Source of the DNA: Halorubrum salsamenti
Lineage (GTDB): Archaea; Halobacteriota; Halobacteria; Halobacteriales; Haloferacaceae
Assembly (NCBI RefSeq): GCF_007671685.1
Contig: NZ_VCNL01000003.1
Span: forward strand, 222,131-286,130
Direction: 5' to 3'
Length of the DNA: 64,000 bases
The notes beneath the pieces are model-generated. The model was not told the DNA's origin and made no database searches. It was given only the letters and a program-made list of their open reading frames with translations. The position numbers were made by a program, and so were the translations under genes. Numbering within the stretch: the first letter of the stretch is position 1; every line of letters starts with the position of its first letter. Below, one piece after another: positions 42,029 through 50,886 of the stretch.

Positions 42029-43537
42029 TCAGAGGAACGGCCGCCAGTAGTACGGGCTCACGAAACCCTCGATGACGGCGGCGACCGCGATCAACACGCC
42101 GAGACCCATCAGCACCCAGAACGCGCGTTCGAGCGCGTCGGCGAACGCCTCGCGGGACAGGCGGCCGCGGAACGCCCGCCACGAGACGATCCCGAGGTGG
42201 ATCCCCAGCGCGCCGGAGATGAACAGCGCGGGGATTTCGAGGATACCGTGCGGGACGACGAACGCGAGCAGCGCGGCGAGGTTCTCCTCTAACGCCGCGG
42301 TGGCGCCGAGCGCGAGCCCGTTGAACGCGATCGACGAGATCGCGGGGAGCACGAGCGCGACGCCGCCGAACGAGGTCGCGATCGCGACCGACCAGTTGTT
42401 CCCGAAGAAGTTGAGTGCGGCCGCCGGCGGGAGGTGACCGACCAGCCGCGACTCGATAGACGTGGTGACCGCGCCGACGAAGGGGTCGACGGCGAGCCAC
42501 CCGACCGCGCCGAACCCGACGCCGACGAGGATCGCGATCGCGTGCAGGCCGGGAGTTCGCCGGACGAACCCGACCATCTCTCCCCAGCCGCGGCGGACGC
42601 CCCCGACGAACTGGTCGCGGAGGCGGGCGTCGACCGGCTCGACGGGGGCGACCGCGCCGCGGTGGTCGCCGTACAGGACGGTCTTCAGTAGGTCCAGCGC
42701 GGGGGCGGCGACGACCGCGCTGGCGAGCGCGACGGCGGCTCCGCCCCCGAGGAACGCGAGCGCGGACGCGACCGAGGAGATCGCCACGAGCACGCCGACG
42801 GCGACGACGAGGTACGCGAGTGCGTCGACCGGGTTCGACCGGATAAACCCGCCGGCGCCCTCGACGGCGCCGACCACGCCCGTCTCGTCGACGACGACCG
42901 CGGCCGGCGCGAACGCGAACACCGCGCGGACGAGAAGCAGGACGACGAGCCCGACGAGCAGCGCGAAGAGCGCGACCGCCGCGCCGAGGAAGGGGTTGAC
43001 CAGGAACGCGCCGCCGATCGCGAGCCCGGCGAGCAGCGACACGCCGATCCACAGCAGAAGCTCGGCGACGTAGAGCCCGAGGAACGTGAGCCAGCGCTCC
43101 CGCACGCCGGCGATCCCGGCGGCGAGCCCGCGGCCGCCGCGAACGCGGCCCGCGACCGCCGACATCTGTCCGGCGGAGACCGCGGCGTACGTGAGAATCG
43201 CCAAGAGGAGCGTCGCGGCCGTGCCGACGGTCAGGAGGAGGAGCGCGGTCGGCGACGCGAGTGGTTCGAGCGCGGGAGCCACGCTTTCGGTCCACGCCTG
43301 GACGGCCTCGGGGTCCTGCGCGTCGGGCGGCGTCAGGTCCAGCTCGGCGAGCGCTCGGCGCGCGTCGGCGAGCCGACCGGTCAGCTCGTAGTGGAGGTAC
43401 GTCCCGGCGAGCGCGACGAAGAGGCCCATCCGGGCGATAACGGGGACGGCCGTGCCGAGGAGGTAAAACGGGAGCAGGTCGGCGGGGCGCCGCCGGAGGG
43501 TCGACGCGGTGGCGGAGACGGCGGATGACAGGTCCAT
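42029..43537 (-). CDS. SpoIIM/DUF95-family polytopic membrane protein
   Basis: 502 residues, about ten to twelve helices. The C-terminal third (HLPPAAALNFFGNNWSVAI, then LEENLAALLAFVVPHGILEIPALFISGALG) carries the stage II sporulation protein M signature. The N-terminal half (STLRRRPADLLPFYLLG, LTYAAVSAGQMSAVAGRVRGG) is an additional membrane module of the kind fused to it in haloarchaea. Archaea do not sporulate; the role is unknown, possibly in envelope remodelling. TATA-like AAGTGTGTG upstream on the minus strand is weak. Confidence 0.8.
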   Translation of the reverse strand: MDLSSAVSATASTLRRRPADLLPFYLLGTAVPVIARMGLFVALAGTYLHYELTGRLADARRALAELDLTPPDAQDPEAVQAWTESVAPALEPLASPTALLLLTVGTAATLLLAILTYAAVSAGQMSAVAGRVRGGRGLAAGIAGVRERWLTFLGLYVAELLLWIGVSLLAGLAIGGAFLVNPFLGAAVALFALLVGLVVLLLVRAVFAFAPAAVVVDETGVVGAVEGAGGFIRSNPVDALAYLVVAVGVLVAISSVASALAFLGGGAAVALASAVVAAPALDLLKTVLYGDHRGAVAPVEPVDARLRDQFVGGVRRGWGEMVGFVRRTPGLHAIAILVGVGFGAVGWLAVDPFVGAVTTSIESRLVGHLPPAAALNFFGNNWSVAIATSFGGVALVLPAISSIAFNGLALGATAALEENLAALLAFVVPHGILEIPALFISGALGIHLGIVSWRAFRGRLSREAFADALERAFWVLMGLGVLIAVAAVIEGFVSPYYWRPFL

Positions 43538-43845
43538 GCGGACCGGTTCGACCGTCACACACTTAAAAACCAGAGCGGTCTTGGCGTTCACTCCGAACCG
43601 CGGTCGGTCGGATCGTCCGCATCGCGGTGCGGAACGTCTGCTCGGCCATGACCGGCCACGCGAGCGAGAACACGCGCGCCCAGACGCGCCGCCGCCGCGA
43701 GGAGTCCATGCGTCACCGCGGAGGAACGGACGGGATTTCACCGTATCGGGGTCGGAGTGACCCGCCGGTCGCGGATCGTTCACCGCCCCGGACGGGGATC
43801 CCTCGCCGCCCGAACGTTGAAACGTGTGAACGACACACACAGACC
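43538..43845. other. divergent intergenic region
   Basis: About 308 bp between the SpoIIM-like gene and the gamma-glutamylcyclotransferase gene. The plus-strand sequence cacttaaaaacc near 43559-43570 is a minus-strand TATA-like box (TTTTTAAG) about 25 bp before the SpoIIM start. The remainder is GC-rich with no credible gene or repeat. Confidence 0.5.
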
Positions 43846-44298
43846 ATGGACGTCTTCGTGTACGGAACGCTCACCGAACCGGAACGAGTCGCGGAGGTGC
43901 TCGACTCGTACGTGTACGTCGGGCCGGCGACGCTGTTCGGACTCCACCTCGTCGAGGGGCGGTATCCGACGCTCGCGCCGGGCGGCGAGACGGGCGGGCG
44001 GCTCCTTCGAACCGAGGAGATGGACACGCTCGACGAGTACGAGCACGTCGATTCGGGGCTGTACCGGCGGATGGCGGTCCCGCTCGACGCGCCCGACGGC
44101 CACCCGAATGAGGCGGCGGTGTACGTCGGGGACCCCGACCGGCTCGAGGCAGACGCGACGTGGTCAGACGAGGGCGACAGCGGTGGGATCGAGAGCGGCG
44201 GTGGCGAGGGAGACCACGACGGCGGCGATCAGGGGTTCGCCGAGCGGGTCGAGCGATACCTCGAACGAGAGGATATCCGGGTGCGCCTGACCCCCTGA
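43846..44298 (+). CDS. gamma-glutamylcyclotransferase-like protein
   Basis: 150 residues. MDVFVYGTLTEPERVAEVLD carries the Y-G-T-L motif of the GGCT/AIG2 fold, with the glutamate general base in LLRTEEMDTLDEYEHVD. A Gly/Glu/Asp-rich insert (GGIESGGGEGDHDGGDQG) precedes the last helix. In haloarchaea it might act on gamma-glutamylcysteine or related peptides; the substrate is unproven. ATG 43846. Confidence 0.85.
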   Translation: MDVFVYGTLTEPERVAEVLDSYVYVGPATLFGLHLVEGRYPTLAPGGETGGRLLRTEEMDTLDEYEHVDSGLYRRMAVPLDAPDGHPNEAAVYVGDPDRLEADATWSDEGDSGGIESGGGEGDHDGGDQGFAERVERYLEREDIRVRLTP

Positions 44299-44534
44299 GA
44301 TCCCGTCTGACGGAGGGATGACGGCGCTCCAGTCGTGCGGTTTCACTTTCACTCCGCTAGCCCCACCTTTTTGTATTCGGCACGCTTCGATCCACTCGCA
44401 CGTCACACGCGTGCATTCCCCCTTTAAAACGGCGAGCCCGCGGCTCGGTCTCTGTGCGGTCTCGGGTCGCCTCGTCCGACGCCGAAGCGGAACGGACCGG
44501 AACCGATTAGCGGCCGGCGCGGCGACGCCCACGT

Positions 44535-45746
44535 ATGATCAGCCTCTCCGACGTTCGCGAGGCGCGCGAGCGCGTCGGCGCCGCCGCCCGGCACACGCCC
44601 TTAGAGCGGTCGCGGAGCTTCTCCGAGATGAGCGGCGCGGACCTCCACCTCAAGCTGGAGAACTTCCAGCGCACCGGTGCGTTCAAGATCCGCGGGGCGA
44701 TGAACCGGATCGCCACGCTCTCCGACGCCGAGCGCGAGGCCGGCGTGGTCACCGCGAGCGCGGGCAACCACGCGCAGGGGGTCGCCCTGGCGGCCGACCG
44801 CGCGGGCGTCGACGCCACCGTCGTGATGCCGAAGTTCGCGCCCGTCTCGAAGGTGAAGGCCACCCGCGGGTACGGCGCCAGCGTCCGGCTGCAGGGCGTC
44901 GACTACGACGAGGCGCAGGCGTACGCCCACGAGCTGGAACGGGAGGAGGGCCGGACCTACGTCCACGCGTTCGACGACCCCGTGGTGATGGCCGGGCAGG
45001 GGACGATCGGCCTGGAGATCGTCGACGACTGTCCCGACCTCGACACGGTCGTCGTCCCGATCGGCGGCGGCGGGCTCATCTCGGGCGTCGCGGTCGCGAT
45101 CAAAGAGCAACTCCCGGACGTGCGGGTCGTCGGCGTGCAGGCCGAGGGCGCGGCCTCGGCCGCGAAGTCGCTGCAGGCGGGCGAGGTCCGCGAGATCGAT
45201 AGCGTCGACACGATCGCCGACGGGATCGCCACCCGGTCGATCGGCGAGCAGACCTTCGACGTGATGTCGGCGTACGTCGACGAGGTCGTCACGGTCGACG
45301 ACCGCGAGATCGCCCTCGCGCTCACGCTCCTCTTGGAGCGCGCGAAGACGCTCGTCGAGGGGGCCGGCGCGGTCGCGCTCGCGGCCGTGCTCTCGGAGGC
45401 GTTCGAGTACGAGGAGGACGAGACGATCGTCGCCGCGCTCTGCGGCGGCAACATCGACCTCAACCGCCTCGGCACCGTAGTCCGGCGCGGACTCGTCCAG
45501 ATGGGCCGATACCTCAAGATCACCATCGACCTGAAGGACCGGCCCGGAGAGCTGGAGCGCGTCTCCAGCATCGTCGCCCGCACCGGCGCGAACGTGTACG
45601 CGGTCCACCACGACCGCACCTCGCGGGACGTGGCCGTCAACGCCGCGGAACTCGAACTGGAACTGGAGACCGACGACGCCGAACACGCCGCCGACATCAT
45701 CGACGCCCTCGAAGCCGACGGCTACGAGGTCGAAGTGCTCTCGTGA
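44535..45746 (+). CDS. ilvA: threonine ammonia-lyase (threonine deaminase)
   Basis: 403 residues, PLP enzyme of isoleucine biosynthesis (or catabolic in some species). PLP lysine in LENFQRTGAFKIRGAMN, the glycine-rich phosphate loop in VVPIGGGGLISGVAVAIK, Ser/Asn motif TASAGNHAQGVALAA. The C-terminal region (about 330-403; YLKITIDLKDRPGELERVSS) is an ACT domain for feedback control, a single copy rather than the two of the E. coli biosynthetic enzyme. A TATA-like tttaaaa sits near 44425. Element copy B follows the stop. Confidence 0.92.
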   Translation: MISLSDVREARERVGAAARHTPLERSRSFSEMSGADLHLKLENFQRTGAFKIRGAMNRIATLSDAEREAGVVTASAGNHAQGVALAADRAGVDATVVMPKFAPVSKVKATRGYGASVRLQGVDYDEAQAYAHELEREEGRTYVHAFDDPVVMAGQGTIGLEIVDDCPDLDTVVVPIGGGGLISGVAVAIKEQLPDVRVVGVQAEGAASAAKSLQAGEVREIDSVDTIADGIATRSIGEQTFDVMSAYVDEVVTVDDREIALALTLLLERAKTLVEGAGAVALAAVLSEAFEYEEDETIVAALCGGNIDLNRLGTVVRRGLVQMGRYLKITIDLKDRPGELERVSSIVARTGANVYAVHHDRTSRDVAVNAAELELELETDDAEHAADIIDALEADGYEVEVLS

Positions 45747-45954
45747 ACGCAGACGAGTACTTGTAAGCAGATGTGCGGTCGGCGCGCGCCGCCGAGCGGC
45801 CTGATAAGGGGCGAGGTACACGCGCGAGGGAGTCGGAGCGACTCGACTGCGCCGTTCCGACGAGGCTGGGGCGTTGGAGACCTTCACCGCAGGGTCGTCG
45901 ATCGCTTATAAATAACCGAACGCAAAACCCCCCCGCATATCGACGGTGAAGCCG
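45747..45954 (+). repeat. dispersed hairpin element, copy B (short form)
   Basis: 208 bp between convergent ilvA and a zinc-ribbon gene. Left motif cgagtacttgtaagcag (45754-45770), block 2 tgcggtcggcgcgcgccgcc (45774-45793), block 3 cacgcgcgagggagtcg (45819-45835), hairpin gagtcg-gag-cgactc (45830-45844), then gacgaggctgggg fused directly to cgttggag..ttcaccgc (45859-45890) and right end cgatcgcttataaataacc (45899-45917). The middle present in copies A and C is missing, as if lost between two ggctgggg repeats. Confidence 0.85.
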
Positions 45955-46092
45955 CTACTCGTCGTCGAAGTCCTCCTCGCTGGCCGGGGTCGTACAGACC
46001 GGACAGCCGCTGTCGAGGATCGTCTCCCGCATCTCGTCGTTGACCTCGATCGTCTGCGTGCAGTCCGAGCAGGTGAATTGAACGGTGGGCAC
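45955..46092 (-). CDS. mini zinc-ribbon protein (DUF7560-like)
   Basis: 45 residues from GTG 46092. Two CxxC knuckles, FTCSDCTQ and GCPVCTTP, on a short acidic chain ending EEDFDDE form a zinc ribbon. A close relative is encoded at 54719-54871. From memory this is the haloarchaeal DUF7560 family. Such proteins often serve as small regulators or protein-interaction modules; function unknown. It is convergent with ilvA across element B. Confidence 0.8.
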   Translation of the reverse strand: MPTVQFTCSDCTQTIEVNDEMRETILDSGCPVCTTPASEEDFDDE

Positions 46093-46226
46093 GCTTTCTC
46101 TCGTTGTCGGAGACGGCGTCGGGCGATATAAATGACCGGCTTCCGTTTCGGGACCCGGGAATCCGGCGTCCGGATCCCGAAATACCTCGGCGTTCGCCTC
46201 CAGGAGACCGCCCGCCACCGGCCCCC

Positions 46227-46982
46227 TCAGTCCGTCCGCGGGACCGCGTACGCCCCCAGCGCGAGGAACGCGAGCGCGAGGACCGAGAGCACCGCCAGAT
46301 CGCCGACCCACGGCCCGGGCTCGTAGATGATCGACCGCGTCCCGCGCGCGAAGTACGTCAGCGGCGAGGCCGCGACCGCCGGGAGGAACCACTCGGGCAG
46401 CAGCTCGGGCGAGACGAACGTCTCCGAGAGGAACAGCAGGGGGAGCGCGACCGTGTTGCTCGCCGCGATCACGCCGTCCTGCGAGTCCGCGAGCGCGCCG
46501 AGCAGCGCCCCGAGCCCGCAGAAGAGCGCGACGGCGACGACGATGAAGACCGGAAGCGCCGCGAGCGCCGGCGAGACGACGGGCTCCGCGTCGGTCACCG
46601 CCAGTACGAGCCCGAGGATGAGCAGGCTCGCCGCGCCGATGATCGCGACGTTGACCAGCGTGTGCGCGACCAGCCACTCGCCCCGCGAGAGCGGCGTCGT
46701 CGCCAGCTTCTCGAACCGGCCGCCGTCGCGGTGGCGAGCGATCTCGGATCCGACCCGCGACAGCGGCGTAAAGAGGACGACGACCGCGAGGTAGCCGGGG
46801 ATGTAGTAGCCGGCGGGCTCCGCGAACAGCCCGCCGCCGGTCGGCTGCGTCTGGACCAGCGCGCCGAAGATGACCACGAGGATCACGGGGAAAAAGAAGG
46901 TGAAGAACACCGCCGTCCGCCGCCGGAGGAACGACCGCGCCGCCGCGCTCGCCTCCGTCGCGATCCGCCCGACCCGGCTCAT
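46227..46982 (-). CDS. ABC-2 type transporter permease
   Basis: 251 residues, six helices, DrrB-like: FFTFFFPVILVVIFGALVQT, LSRVGSEIARHRDGGRFEKLATTPLSRGEWL (conserved ABC-2 coupling loop, here in two parts) and LFLSETFVSPELLPEWFLPA. It overlaps the ATPase gene upstream by 4 bp, giving a two-gene exporter. The exported substrate (drug, lipid, polysaccharide) cannot be inferred. Confidence 0.9.
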   Translation of the reverse strand: MSRVGRIATEASAAARSFLRRRTAVFFTFFFPVILVVIFGALVQTQPTGGGLFAEPAGYYIPGYLAVVVLFTPLSRVGSEIARHRDGGRFEKLATTPLSRGEWLVAHTLVNVAIIGAASLLILGLVLAVTDAEPVVSPALAALPVFIVVAVALFCGLGALLGALADSQDGVIAASNTVALPLLFLSETFVSPELLPEWFLPAVAASPLTYFARGTRSIIYEPGPWVGDLAVLSVLALAFLALGAYAVPRTD

Positions 46983-48076
46983 CGGTCACCCCCGTCGGAG
47001 GGGACTGCATCGGCCGTCCCCGACCGCGGCGAGTACTCCTCTCCCGTGAGCCGGAGGTACACGTCCTCCAGCGACGGCTCCGACCACGCGAGCGACTCGA
47101 ATTCGACCCCGGCCGCGTCGAGCGCGTCGACGGCGTCCCCGATCTCCTCCGGCCGAACGCCTCCGATCCGGAGGCCTTTGCGGGTGGACTCGACGGCGGG
47201 CGCGGCCTCGTTCCCGGACGCCTCCTCTCTCCCTCCCGCCGACTCGTCCGTGAGCTTCCTTCGGAGCGCCTCCCGGACCGCCTCGACGTCGGCCTCGTCA
47301 GCCGGGCCGTCGAGTGCGACGTCCAAGCGCGGCTCGCCCCCGTGCTCGGCGATGAGCTCGGCGGGGGCGCCGACGGCGACGACCGCGCCGTCCCGGAGGA
47401 GCGCGACGCGGTCGGCGAGGCGCTCGACCTCGTCCATCGCGTGGCTCGTGAGGAAGACGGTGGTGCCGTCGCCCGCGAGCCGCTCGATCAGGCGGTGGAT
47501 CGAGCGCCGGCCGGCCGGGTCGATCCCCGTGGTCGGCTCGTCGAGGAAGAGGAGGTCGGGGTCGTTGACGATGGCGGTCGCGACGCAGGTCCGACGCTTC
47601 TGGCCGCCCGAGAGCCTCTCGTACCACGCGTCCGCGTCGTCGGCCATCCCCACGTCCCGCAGGACGGACTCGGTGTCGCGCGCCGCGTCGTACAGCCCGC
47701 CGTAGTAGTCGACCAGCTCCGACGCCGTGAGCCGTTCCGGCGGGTCGAACGACTGCGGGAGCAGCCCGATCCGCTGGGGGTCGACCTCGCGCGGCGGGGC
47801 GCCGAACACCCGCAGGTCGCCCTCGGCCTCCGTCGTCCCCGTCAGCGCGCGGACGAGCGTCGTCTTCCCCGCGCCGTTGGGGCCGATGAGCCCGAACACC
47901 TCGCCTGGCTCGACCCGGAGGTCGACGCCGTCGAGCGCGACGACCTCGCCGTACGACTTGCGGACGCCCTCGCCGACGACGACCGGGTCGGTGGCGGTGT
48001 CGGCACCGGCGGCGGCGCCGCGGTCCGGCTCCCCGTTCTCGGCCGCGGACGCCGACGCGGCCGCAGTCTCGTTCAT
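46979..48076 (-). CDS. ABC-2 type transporter ATP-binding protein
   Basis: 365 residues, DrrA-like. Walker A GLIGPNGAGKTTLVRAL, signature LSGGQKRRTCVA, Walker B DLLFLDEPTTGIDP, switch VFLTSHAMDEVERLADRVA. After the ATPase core a variable region with an acidic/Ser-rich insertion (residues about 260-300) is followed by a regulatory C-terminus. Divergent from folCP. ATG 48076. Confidence 0.92.
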   Translation of the reverse strand: MNETAAASASAAENGEPDRGAAAGADTATDPVVVGEGVRKSYGEVVALDGVDLRVEPGEVFGLIGPNGAGKTTLVRALTGTTEAEGDLRVFGAPPREVDPQRIGLLPQSFDPPERLTASELVDYYGGLYDAARDTESVLRDVGMADDADAWYERLSGGQKRRTCVATAIVNDPDLLFLDEPTTGIDPAGRRSIHRLIERLAGDGTTVFLTSHAMDEVERLADRVALLRDGAVVAVGAPAELIAEHGGEPRLDVALDGPADEADVEAVREALRRKLTDESAGGREEASGNEAAPAVESTRKGLRIGGVRPEEIGDAVDALDAAGVEFESLAWSEPSLEDVYLRLTGEEYSPRSGTADAVPSDGGDR

Positions 48077-48204
48077 GTGAACGTGTCGGGATGCCGCGCG
48101 CGTAAGGGTTGCTCTTCCGACTGGGGCGGGACGGGAAATCGAGAGAGGGCCGATACCGTTCCCGGTCCGTTACGCCTAAGCGACGGCGAGCCGACCCACG
48201 GCGT

Positions 48205-50850
48205 ATGCACTACCACGAGGCGGCGGCGTTCCTCTTCGACCTCCGCCGTTTCTCGGTGAAGCCGGGGACCGAGCGCGTGGCGGCCCTCCTCGATCACCTC
48301 GGGAATCCGGAGGAGGACGTGTCGTTCGTGCAGGTCGCCGGCTCGAACGGGAAGGGGAGCACCGCGCGCATGACCGAGTCGATCCTGCGCGAGGCCGGCC
48401 TTTCCGTCGGCCTCTACACCTCCCCGCACCTCTCCGCGCTCGCCGAGCGGGTCCGGGTCGACGGGCTGGCGATGACGGAGGACGCGATCGCCGACTTCGT
48501 CGCGGAGGTGAAGCCGTGGCTCGTCGAGCGCGCCGCCGCCGGCGAACCGCTCACCTTCTTCGAGGTCGTCACGGCGATGGCGGTCCACGACTTCGCGCGC
48601 CGCGAGGTCGACGTGGCCGTCTTGGAGGTCGGGCTCGGCGGCGAGTACGACGCCACCAGCGCGGTCGACCCCGTCGCGACCGCGGTCACCAACGTCTCGC
48701 TCGAACACACCGCGGTCCTCGGCGACACGATCGAGGAGATCGCCCGCACCAAAGCGCGAATCGCGGACGGGGGCGCGCCCCTCGTCACCGCCTGCGAGGG
48801 CGAGGCCCTGTCGGTCGTCCGCGAGGTCGCCGACGACGCGGGCGCCCCGGTCGCGACGGTCGCGGGGGCCGGGCGAGACGGGGACGAGGAGGAAAACGCC
48901 GACGGAGACCACGCCCTCTCCGTCGCCTATGAGGGGCGCGTCAGCCCGACCGACGCCGAGGTGACGCTATCCGGCGAGGTGGCCGGGAGCTACCGGATCC
49001 CCCTCGTCGGCGACCATCAGGCGACGAACGCGGGGATCGCGGTGGCGCTCGCCCGGCGCACCGCGAGGGCGGTGGGCGTCGATCCCCTCCCCGACGCCGC
49101 GGTCAGCGGCGGGCTCGCTCGGGCGACGTGGCCCGGCCGGTTCGAGGTGGTCGACACCGCCCCGCTGACGGTGCTCGACGGCGCGCACAACCCGGCGGCG
49201 TGTCGGACGCTCGCCGGCACGCTCGCCGAGTACGACTACGACGACCTCCACCTCGTGTACGGCGCCATGCACGACAAGGACCACGCGGGTGCCGCGAGCG
49301 CGCTCCCCGCGACCGCCTCGGCGGTCACCTGTCGCCCGGACCTCGACCGCGCGGAGGACCCGGAGGTGTTGGCCGCCGCGCTTCGGAACGCGGGCGTCGA
49401 CGACGTGACCGCCGGCGAGGACGTGGCCGCCGCCCTCGACGACGCGATCGGGCGCGCCGACCCCGACGACTGCGTGCTGCTCGCCGGCTCGCTGTTCGCG
49501 GTCGCGGAGGCGCGCGCGGCGCGCATGCGGACCGTGACGCCGCGGTCGGTCGGCGGCGGGAACGACCCGGCCGCGAACGCGGCACGCGCGCTCGACGCCG
49601 GCGGAGTTCCGCCAGGAGGCGAATCCGGCGCGGACCGACGCCGACGCGAGGGGATCGACCACCGCGTGCTCTCCCTCCGGCTCCGCGGCGACCGGGCGGA
49701 AGGCCTCGCGGCCGCCCTCCGCGAGGTCGGCGGCGACGCCGCGATCGGCGGGCTCGGCGCCGGCGAGGGGCGCGTCCCCGGCGGCGAGCGCGTGCCCGTC
49801 ACGCTCGCGGGGACGGCGGCGGAGTACCGCGAGCTGCTCTCCCGGCTCCGCGAGCGCGAGGACGCGGGGTTCGCGGGGGTCGCGGACGACATCGCCGACC
49901 GGCTCGGGATCGACGAGGGTTCGCGGGACTCCCCCGCTCCCGCCGACTCTGCCCCTGCCGACTCCGCCCCAGACGACTACCCCTGGACCGACGGCACCGC
50001 GGTCATGGGCGTGCTCAACGTCACCCCGGACTCCTTCCACGACGGGGGGCGACACGCGGCCCTCGACGACGCGGCCGCGGGCGTCGAGCGGATGGTCGAT
50101 GCGGGCGTCGACATCGTGGACGTGGGCGGGGAGTCGACCCGGCCGGGCGCCGAGCCCGTACCGGTCGACGAGGAGATCGATCGGGTCGTCCCGACCATCG
50201 AAGCGATCCGGTCGGTGTCCGCGGTCGCCGACGGCGACGTGCTGGTCTCGGTCGACACGCGGAAGCCGGCCGTCGCGGAGGCGGCGCTGGAGGCCGGCGC
50301 GGACGTCATCAACGACGTGACCGGGCTGGCGGACCCGGAGATGCGCGAGGTCGTCGCCGACGCCGGCTGCCCGGTCGTGGTGATGCACAGCCTCGACGCC
50401 CCCGTCGACCCGACGAACGATCCCGAGTACGACGACGCCGTCGACGACGTGATCGCGGCGCTCCGCGAGCGGCTCGCGCTGGCCGAGACAGCCGGAATCG
50501 ACCGGGAGAAGGTGATCGTCGACCCCGGGATCGGCTTCGGCAAGTCGGCCGCCGAGGCGTTCGAGCTGATCGACCGCGCCGGAGAGTTCGCCGCGCTCGA
50601 CTGCCCGGTGCTGATCGGCCACTCCCACAAGTCGATGTACGGCGCAGTCGATCGGGGGCCGGAGGACCGCGAGCACGCCACCGTCGCCGCGACCGCCCTC
50701 GCCGCCGACCGCGGCGCCGACATCGTTCGAGTCCACGACGTCGCCGAGAACCGCGCCGCGGTCGACGTGGCCGCCGCGGTGAACGGCTCCCTTCGCGAGG
50801 GCGTGGAGGAGTCCGACGACGACACCGGGGGGAGCGAACCCGACGAATGA
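48205..50850 (+). CDS. folCP: bifunctional folylpolyglutamate/dihydrofolate synthase - dihydropteroate synthase
   Basis: 881 residues joining two folate enzymes. Residues 1-430 are FolC: Mur-ligase P-loop VAGSNGKGSTARM, LTFFEVVTAMA, VLDGAHNPAA. Residues 430-600 are a linker domain (VLSLRLRGDRAEGLAAALREVGG and a Pro/Asp-rich stretch). Residues about 602-865 are DHPS (FolP): MGVLNVTPDSFHDGG, VGGESTRPGA, VSVDTRKPAVAEAAL, DPGIGFGKS, IGHSHKSMYG. FolP joins pterin and p-aminobenzoate; FolC adds glutamate. The fusion is known from haloarchaea. ATG 48205. Confidence 0.95.
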   Translation: MHYHEAAAFLFDLRRFSVKPGTERVAALLDHLGNPEEDVSFVQVAGSNGKGSTARMTESILREAGLSVGLYTSPHLSALAERVRVDGLAMTEDAIADFVAEVKPWLVERAAAGEPLTFFEVVTAMAVHDFARREVDVAVLEVGLGGEYDATSAVDPVATAVTNVSLEHTAVLGDTIEEIARTKARIADGGAPLVTACEGEALSVVREVADDAGAPVATVAGAGRDGDEEENADGDHALSVAYEGRVSPTDAEVTLSGEVAGSYRIPLVGDHQATNAGIAVALARRTARAVGVDPLPDAAVSGGLARATWPGRFEVVDTAPLTVLDGAHNPAACRTLAGTLAEYDYDDLHLVYGAMHDKDHAGAASALPATASAVTCRPDLDRAEDPEVLAAALRNAGVDDVTAGEDVAAALDDAIGRADPDDCVLLAGSLFAVAEARAARMRTVTPRSVGGGNDPAANAARALDAGGVPPGGESGADRRRREGIDHRVLSLRLRGDRAEGLAAALREVGGDAAIGGLGAGEGRVPGGERVPVTLAGTAAEYRELLSRLREREDAGFAGVADDIADRLGIDEGSRDSPAPADSAPADSAPDDYPWTDGTAVMGVLNVTPDSFHDGGRHAALDDAAAGVERMVDAGVDIVDVGGESTRPGAEPVPVDEEIDRVVPTIEAIRSVSAVADGDVLVSVDTRKPAVAEAALEAGADVINDVTGLADPEMREVVADAGCPVVVMHSLDAPVDPTNDPEYDDAVDDVIAALRERLALAETAGIDREKVIVDPGIGFGKSAAEAFELIDRAGEFAALDCPVLIGHSHKSMYGAVDRGPEDREHATVAATALAADRGADIVRVHDVAENRAAVDVAAAVNGSLREGVEESDDDTGGSEPDE

Positions 50851-50886
50851 CGGCAGCGTTTTGCGTCGCGACCCCCTCGCGCCGGT

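Noticed and set aside
42029-43537. sporulation gene
   Set aside because: The SpoIIM name is a family label; archaea do not sporulate and no other sporulation genes are present.
44164-44532. minus-strand frame upstream of ilvA (122 residues), possibly a gene remnant
   Set aside because: Part lies antisense to the GGCT gene and the rest covers the ilvA promoter region; no conserved motif was seen. The tandem agtgaa in the region (complement of 44341-44354) is too short to interpret.
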